Shown here piece by piece: positions 60,285 to 64,000 of a DNA stretch of 64,000 bases. Source of the stretch: Streptomyces koelreuteriae (GTDB lineage: Bacteria > Actinomycetota > Actinomycetes > Streptomycetales > Streptomycetaceae); assembly GCF_018604545.1 (NCBI RefSeq), contig NZ_CP075896.1, forward strand, positions 8,308,001 to 8,372,000, in the 5' to 3' direction. A program made the translations under genes and the position numbers. Position 1 is the stretch's first letter. Every line of letters starts with the position of its first letter. The notes under the pieces are model-generated. The model saw only the letters and a list, made by a program, of their open reading frames with translations. It was not told the DNA's origin and made no database searches.

Positions 60285-60925
60285 CACTGCAGCCCCATCC
60301 TGCGTCGGCCGGCCGTCGGGCGGACGTCCGCGAGGGACTCCACGACCCGGTCGACCATGCCGTACTCCTTGGCCTCCTCGGCCGTGAACCAGCGGTCCCG
60401 GTCGCCGTCCCGGGAGATGGTCTCCTCGCTCTGGCCGGTGTGCTCGGCGGTGAGCCGCTCGATGGTCCGCTTGGTGTGCTCCAGGTTCTCCGCCTGGATC
60501 TCGATGTCGGCGGTGGTCCCGCCGATTCCGGCCGACGGCTGGTGCATCATGATCCGCGCGTTGGGCAGGGCGTAGCGCTTGCCGGGCGCGCCGACGCTGA
60601 GCAGGAACTGGCCCATGCTCGCGGCGAAGCCCATGGCCAGGGTGGAGACGTCGTTGGGGATGAGCCGCATCGTGTCGTAGATGGCGAGGCCCGCGTGCAC
60701 CGCCCCGCCGGGGCTGTTGATGTACAGGCTGATGTCGGTGCGCGGGTCCTCGGCGGACAGGATCAGCAGCTGGGCGCAGACCCGGTTCGCGGAGACCTCG
60801 TCGACCTGGGTGCCCAGCAGCACGATGCGCTGTGCGAGCAACTGGGCGGCCAGCTGATCGTCGAAGCGGGTCGGGGAGGTGTCGCCCTCCTCCGCCCGCG
60901 GGGCGAAGGCCGTGTGTGGAGTCAT
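60284..60925 (-). CDS. clpP3: ClpP3 protease subunit
   Basis: 213 residues; AGGAG six bases before the ATG. Catalytic Ser103 (GFAASMGQFLL) and His128 (MMHQPSAG) are intact, with the Asp in RDGDRDRW near 173. Cuts proteins unfolded by a Clp ATPase. Cotranscribed with clpP4; the PopR palindrome lies 71 bp upstream of the start. Confidence 0.93.
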   Translation of the reverse strand: MTPHTAFAPRAEEGDTSPTRFDDQLAAQLLAQRIVLLGTQVDEVSANRVCAQLLILSAEDPRTDISLYINSPGGAVHAGLAIYDTMRLIPNDVSTLAMGFAASMGQFLLSVGAPGKRYALPNARIMMHQPSAGIGGTTADIEIQAENLEHTKRTIERLTAEHTGQSEETISRDGDRDRWFTAEEAKEYGMVDRVVESLADVRPTAGRRRMGLQ

Positions 60926-60995
60926 CGGTTCTCCTGGTGGTCGGGGATGCTCTCGACTCCACTGTTGACCTCGAACGACGCCGTTGTGCGGATTC

Positions 60996-61010
60996 TCTGC
61001 CCGCGGCAGA
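60996..61010. promoter_or_regulatory. PopR operator of clpP3-clpP4
   Basis: TCTGCC-CGC-GGCAGA, perfect six-base arms with a 3-nt centre, matching the PopR consensus from memory. It lies between clpP3 and the epoxide hydrolase gene. Confidence 0.7.
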
Positions 61011-61032
61011 TTCGCTACGGGCAGAGCGGGCG

Positions 61033-62244
61033 TCAGCCCTTCTCGCGCAGCTGCCGGAAGAACGCCCGCACGTCCTCCACCAGCAGGCCCGGTTGCTCCA
61101 TGGCGGCGAAGTGCCCGCCCCGGTCGAACTCCGTCCAGCGGACGATGTTCTCCGTCCGCTCCGCCTTGTGGCGCAGCGGGATCTGGGGGTCGCCGGAGAA
61201 GGACGCCACCGCGGTCGGCGCGCTGGAGGGCTCGTGCGGGGCGGCGATCCGCTCGCCCCGGGCGTGGGCGCGCTCGTAGTAGACCCGGGCGGACGAACCC
61301 GCCGTGCCCGTCAGCCAGTACAGCATCACGTTCGTGAGCATCAGGTCCCGGTCCACGGCCTCCTCGGGCAGCTCGTCGGAGTCCGTCCACTCCCGGAACT
61401 TCTCGACGATCCAGGCGAGTTGGCCCACCGGCGAGTCCGTGAGCGCGTAGGAGAGGGTCTGCGGCCGGGTGGACTGCACATGGAAGTAGCCCGTCCCGTC
61501 GCGCGACCACTTCTCCCACCGGCGCCAGGAGGTGAGCGTGCGCTCCCGTTCCGCGGGACTCAGCGCGTCCAGCTCTTCGGCGGTCGGCTCGGTGGTGGCC
61601 TGGCCGCCGGGCAGCAGATTGAGGTGGACGCCGGTGACCCGGCCGGGGTGGACTCGGCCCAGCTCGCGGGAGATGGCCGCGCCCCAGTCGCCGCCCTGGG
61701 CGCCGAACCGCTCGTAGCCGAGGCGCGTCATCAGCTCGGCCCACGCGTCCGCGATCCGGCGCGCCTCCCAGCCGGTCTCCCGGGTGGGTCCGGAGAACCC
61801 GAAGCCGGGGATGCTCGGCAGCACCACATGGAAGGCGTCGGCCGGATCACCGCCGTGCGCGGCCGGGTCCGTCAACGGCCCGACGATGTCGAGGAACTCG
61901 ACGATCGACCCCGGCCATCCGTGCGTGACGACCAGCGGGGTGGCGCCCGGTTCGGGGGAGCGGATGTGCGCGAAGTGCACCCGCGCGCCGTCGATCTCGG
62001 TCGTGAACTGCGGCCACGCGTTCAGCCGCGCCTCCGCCGCCCGCCAGTCGTACGAGTGCCGCCAGTACCGCACCAGCTCGCGCAGATAGCCCGACGGAAC
62101 GCCGTATGTCCATCCCACCCCGGGCAGCTCGTCGGGCCACCGGATCCGGTCGAGACGGTCGTAAAGGTCGTCGAGGTCGCTCTGCGGGATGTCGATACGG
62201 AACGGACGGAGACTGCTGCCGCTGTCAGCGGGCGAAGACGTCAT
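61033..62244 (-). CDS. Epoxide hydrolase (EphB/EHN-type alpha/beta hydrolase)
   Basis: 403 residues from ATG 62244. N-terminal EHN domain (about 1-110, FRIDIPQSDLDDLYDRLDRIRW) then an alpha/beta fold with HGWPGS (oxyanion), QGGDWG (nucleophile Asp near 193), and RGGHFAAMEQP (His near 377). Opens epoxides to diols or is a microsomal-type esterase; substrate not known. Little ribosome site is seen. Confidence 0.88.
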   Translation of the reverse strand: MTSSPADSGSSLRPFRIDIPQSDLDDLYDRLDRIRWPDELPGVGWTYGVPSGYLRELVRYWRHSYDWRAAEARLNAWPQFTTEIDGARVHFAHIRSPEPGATPLVVTHGWPGSIVEFLDIVGPLTDPAAHGGDPADAFHVVLPSIPGFGFSGPTRETGWEARRIADAWAELMTRLGYERFGAQGGDWGAAISRELGRVHPGRVTGVHLNLLPGGQATTEPTAEELDALSPAERERTLTSWRRWEKWSRDGTGYFHVQSTRPQTLSYALTDSPVGQLAWIVEKFREWTDSDELPEEAVDRDLMLTNVMLYWLTGTAGSSARVYYERAHARGERIAAPHEPSSAPTAVASFSGDPQIPLRHKAERTENIVRWTEFDRGGHFAAMEQPGLLVEDVRAFFRQLREKG

Positions 62245-62369
62245 GACCCGGGATGCTAGTTCCGAACGGTGTAACGGCCACCTGAATTTGCCGGCCGGTC
62301 CACCGATGAGTTCCGGGGCGAGCGCCGGTCGACAGTGGTGACAGCGTTCCACGCGCCCAGGAGGTACCC

Positions 62370-62849
62370 ATGGCCACCGACGGTTTCACCACGTGTCTCT
62401 GGTACGACGACCAGGCCGAGGAGGCCGCCCACCACTACGTCTCGATCTTCAAGAACTCCAGCATCGGCGACGTCGCCCGCTACCCCGAGGGAACACCTCA
62501 CCGGGCGGGCACCGTCATGACCGTCGAGTTCACGGCCAACGGCCACAAGTTCCTCGCGCTCAACGGCGGCCCTCAGTTCAAGTTCACCGAGGCGGTCTCC
62601 TTCATGATCTTCTGCGCGGACCAGGAGGAGATCGACTACTACTGGACCAAGCTCACCGAGGACGGCGAGCCCGGACCCTGCGGCTGGCTCAAGGACAAGT
62701 ACGGAGTGTCCTGGCAGGTCGTCCCCGACCGGCTCCAGGACATGATCACCGACCCGGACCCGGCGAAGGTGGCCCGGGTGACCGAGGCGTTCATGGCGAT
62801 GACCAAGTTCGACATCGCGACCCTGGACCAGGCCTACGCGGGCGAGTGA
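62370..62849 (+). CDS. PhnB/3-demethylubiquinone-type VOC protein
   Basis: 159 residues; AGGAGG 6 bases before the ATG. Paired VOC motifs CLWYDDQAEEAAHHYVSIF, MTVEFTANGHKFLALNGG, GWLKDKYGVSWQVVP. This family (PhnB/UbiG-like, 3-dmu-9-3-mt) has no methyltransferase activity despite the old name; function unknown. Confidence 0.88.
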   Translation: MATDGFTTCLWYDDQAEEAAHHYVSIFKNSSIGDVARYPEGTPHRAGTVMTVEFTANGHKFLALNGGPQFKFTEAVSFMIFCADQEEIDYYWTKLTEDGEPGPCGWLKDKYGVSWQVVPDRLQDMITDPDPAKVARVTEAFMAMTKFDIATLDQAYAGE

Positions 62850-62863
62850 CGCCCCCCGGTCAG

Positions 62864-62889
62864 GGGGCAGACCCGGCCGAGTCTGCCCC
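62864..62889. terminator. 9-bp hairpin terminator
   Basis: GGGGCAGAC (62864-62872) with GTCTGCCCC (62881-62889), 8-nt loop, between convergent genes; it just touches the last codon of the kinase gene. Confidence 0.65.
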
Positions 62890-63764
62890 TACGCCGTCTC
62901 GGCCAGGATCTCCCGGATCACATGCCGGGAGTTCTCCGCGACCGGTGGGTTCGTGTCCCAGTAGTACGGCAGGGCGATGACCGCGATCGACAGGGCCCAG
63001 CCCCGGCCCCGCGCCCACTCGGCCTCGCCGGCGCCCACGGCCTTGCGGAAGGCATCGCGCGCATCGGTCGGCAGTACACACCAGGCGCTGATGAGGTCGT
63101 CGGCGGGATCCCCCACCCCCACGGTGCCGAAGTCGATCACGGCGCTCAGCCGTCCGGCCGTGACCAGAAGATTCCCGGCCATCAGATCGCCGTGCGCCCA
63201 GACCGGCGGCCCGGCGTACTCGGGGGCGCGCAGGGCCTCCTCCCACGCCTCCGTCACGGCTGCGGTGTCGATCCGCCCCGTGAGCTGGGCGAGCGCCTCG
63301 CGCACGAAGGGGTCCCGGGCCGCCAGCGGCACTCCCCGGTAACCGGTCGGGCCCTCTGCCGGGTCGGTCCGGCGCAGGGCCGCGACGTACGCGCCCAGGT
63401 CCTCGGCGAGCAGACGCGGCTCGTCGAGCGCGCCGGGCACCGGGTTGCGGCCGTCCAGCCAGCCGTACACCGACCAGGGCCACGGGAAGCCCTCGCCGGG
63501 CTCGCCCCGTCCGAGGGGTTCGGGGGAGGCGACGGGCAGGCCAGGGCTCAGCCGGGGCAGCCACCGCAGTTCGTGGCTGATGGCCTCGACGGCGCGGGGA
63601 TGCCGGGGGAGCCGCACGACCTTGTCCGCGCCGAGGCGGAACATGGCGTTCTCGCTCCCGGAGGACTCCACGCGTCGTAGGGGCAGCCCCGCCCACTGGG
63701 GGAACTGTCCCGCGATCAGTCGGCCGACGAGCGGGACGTCGACCTCTCGTTCGTCCTCATGCAT
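62889..63764 (-). CDS. APH-family aminoglycoside phosphotransferase-like kinase
   Basis: 291 residues from ATG 63764 (MHEDEREVDVPLVGRLI), similar to the N-terminus of actinobacterial homologues. ATP-binding Lys in KVVRLPR, WAHGDLMAGNLLV (catalytic Asp) and VIDFGTVGVGDPADDL (DFG-like). Earlier in-frame starts at 63788 and 63800 exist; TTG at 63800 would overlap the upstream stop by 4 bp. Substrate unknown; resistance is possible but not shown. Confidence 0.83.
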   Translation of the reverse strand: MHEDEREVDVPLVGRLIAGQFPQWAGLPLRRVESSGSENAMFRLGADKVVRLPRHPRAVEAISHELRWLPRLSPGLPVASPEPLGRGEPGEGFPWPWSVYGWLDGRNPVPGALDEPRLLAEDLGAYVAALRRTDPAEGPTGYRGVPLAARDPFVREALAQLTGRIDTAAVTEAWEEALRAPEYAGPPVWAHGDLMAGNLLVTAGRLSAVIDFGTVGVGDPADDLISAWCVLPTDARDAFRKAVGAGEAEWARGRGWALSIAVIALPYYWDTNPPVAENSRHVIREILAETA

Positions 63765-63796
63765 TCGCACAGCGCACATGACGCCCATTCGAACGG

Positions 63797-64000
63797 TCAA
63801 TTCCCCGGCTGTCGAATGGTTTTGGTGATCTCCCGGGCGATGCGCAGGATGCCGGGAGAGCGCACCGGGCAGGGCTTCGGCGTGGACGTCGTGGGAGCCA
63901 GACAGAAATGCAGATAGTCGTCGTCGCGGTGCAGGGCCGTCCGGTCGCGGCCGGGCTGGGTGCAGTAGTCGGGGTGGGCCCGCTCGTAGGCCGTGCAGGG
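63797..64000 (-). CDS. Unknown protein, 3' end only
   Basis: The last 67 codons of a minus-strand gene that runs off the window. The fragment holds a Cys-rich segment, CTAYERAHPDYCTQPGRD, then HRDDDYLHFCLAP and a basic tail (LRIARE, TIRQPGN). Not recognised. It directly precedes the APH-like gene, so the two are probably cotranscribed. Confidence 0.6.
   Translation of the reverse strand, partial: PCTAYERAHPDYCTQPGRDRTALHRDDDYLHFCLAPTTSTPKPCPVRSPGILRIAREITKTIRQPGN

Overview
The window is high-GC actinobacterial DNA, almost certainly a Streptomyces chromosome. Support comes from strong third-position G/C bias, GTG/TTG starts, a long chaplin with an LAXTG-type sorting motif, DUF397, SPW, streptophobe and DUF6777 proteins, a GH19 chitinase behind DasR-like sites, and a sigL-popR-clpP4-clpP3 block. 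The order nsdB-like, chpB-like, chiF-like, sigL-like, popR, clpP4, clpP3 matches what I remember of the right arm of the S. coelicolor chromosome (about SCO7252 to SCO7281). That parallel is from memory and was not checked.

Layout. 1-14641: acyl-CoA metabolism (three AMP-forming acyl-CoA ligases, enoyl-CoA hydratase, a DUF35 OB-fold protein and two thiolase-like proteins in one operon) with a secreted penicillin-acylase-family enzyme, two alpha/beta hydrolases and an LtaS/sulfatase-like membrane protein. 14748-24635: DUF397, universal stress protein, CGNR regulator, APH-fold kinase, the nsdB-like regulator, a PAS-PP2C phosphatase, a baeRF3 protein and a secreted TAP-type peptidase. 24909-31759: a chaplin, a gene-free hairpin-rich repeat region, and then the most unusual locus: a 1413-residue membrane GGDEF-EAL protein fused to an alpha-oxoamine-synthase PLP enzyme, followed 6 bp later by a SAM methyltransferase. 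31880-48834: stress membrane proteins, a cysteine-type leader peptide before an ssuE-like FMN reductase, a secreted serine hydrolase, a receptor/MarR divergent pair, the chitinase, a PI-PLC-like phospholipase, small oxidoreductases, adenosine deaminase and a LysR/aldo-keto reductase pair.

48881-57896 looks like a phospho-signalling block: a double-FHA ABC exporter, a protein whose tail carries twelve TRVV-type threonine repeats, and a Ser/Thr kinase whose start overlaps the scaffold stop. Streptophobe, DUF6777 and PRC-barrel genes and an RsbW-like ATPase follow. 58107-60925 holds the sigL-like sigma factor and the PopR/ClpP3-ClpP4 protease operon with a PopR-type palindrome. 61033-64000: epoxide hydrolase, VOC protein, an APH-fold kinase and a truncated unknown gene.

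Best candidates for undescribed biology are (i) the c-di-GMP/alpha-oxoamine-synthase fusion with its methyltransferase, (ii) the FHA-exporter/TRVV-scaffold/kinase trio, (iii) the 122-bp tandem hairpin repeats after the chaplin gene, and (iv) a second PopR-type palindrome far from clpP3.
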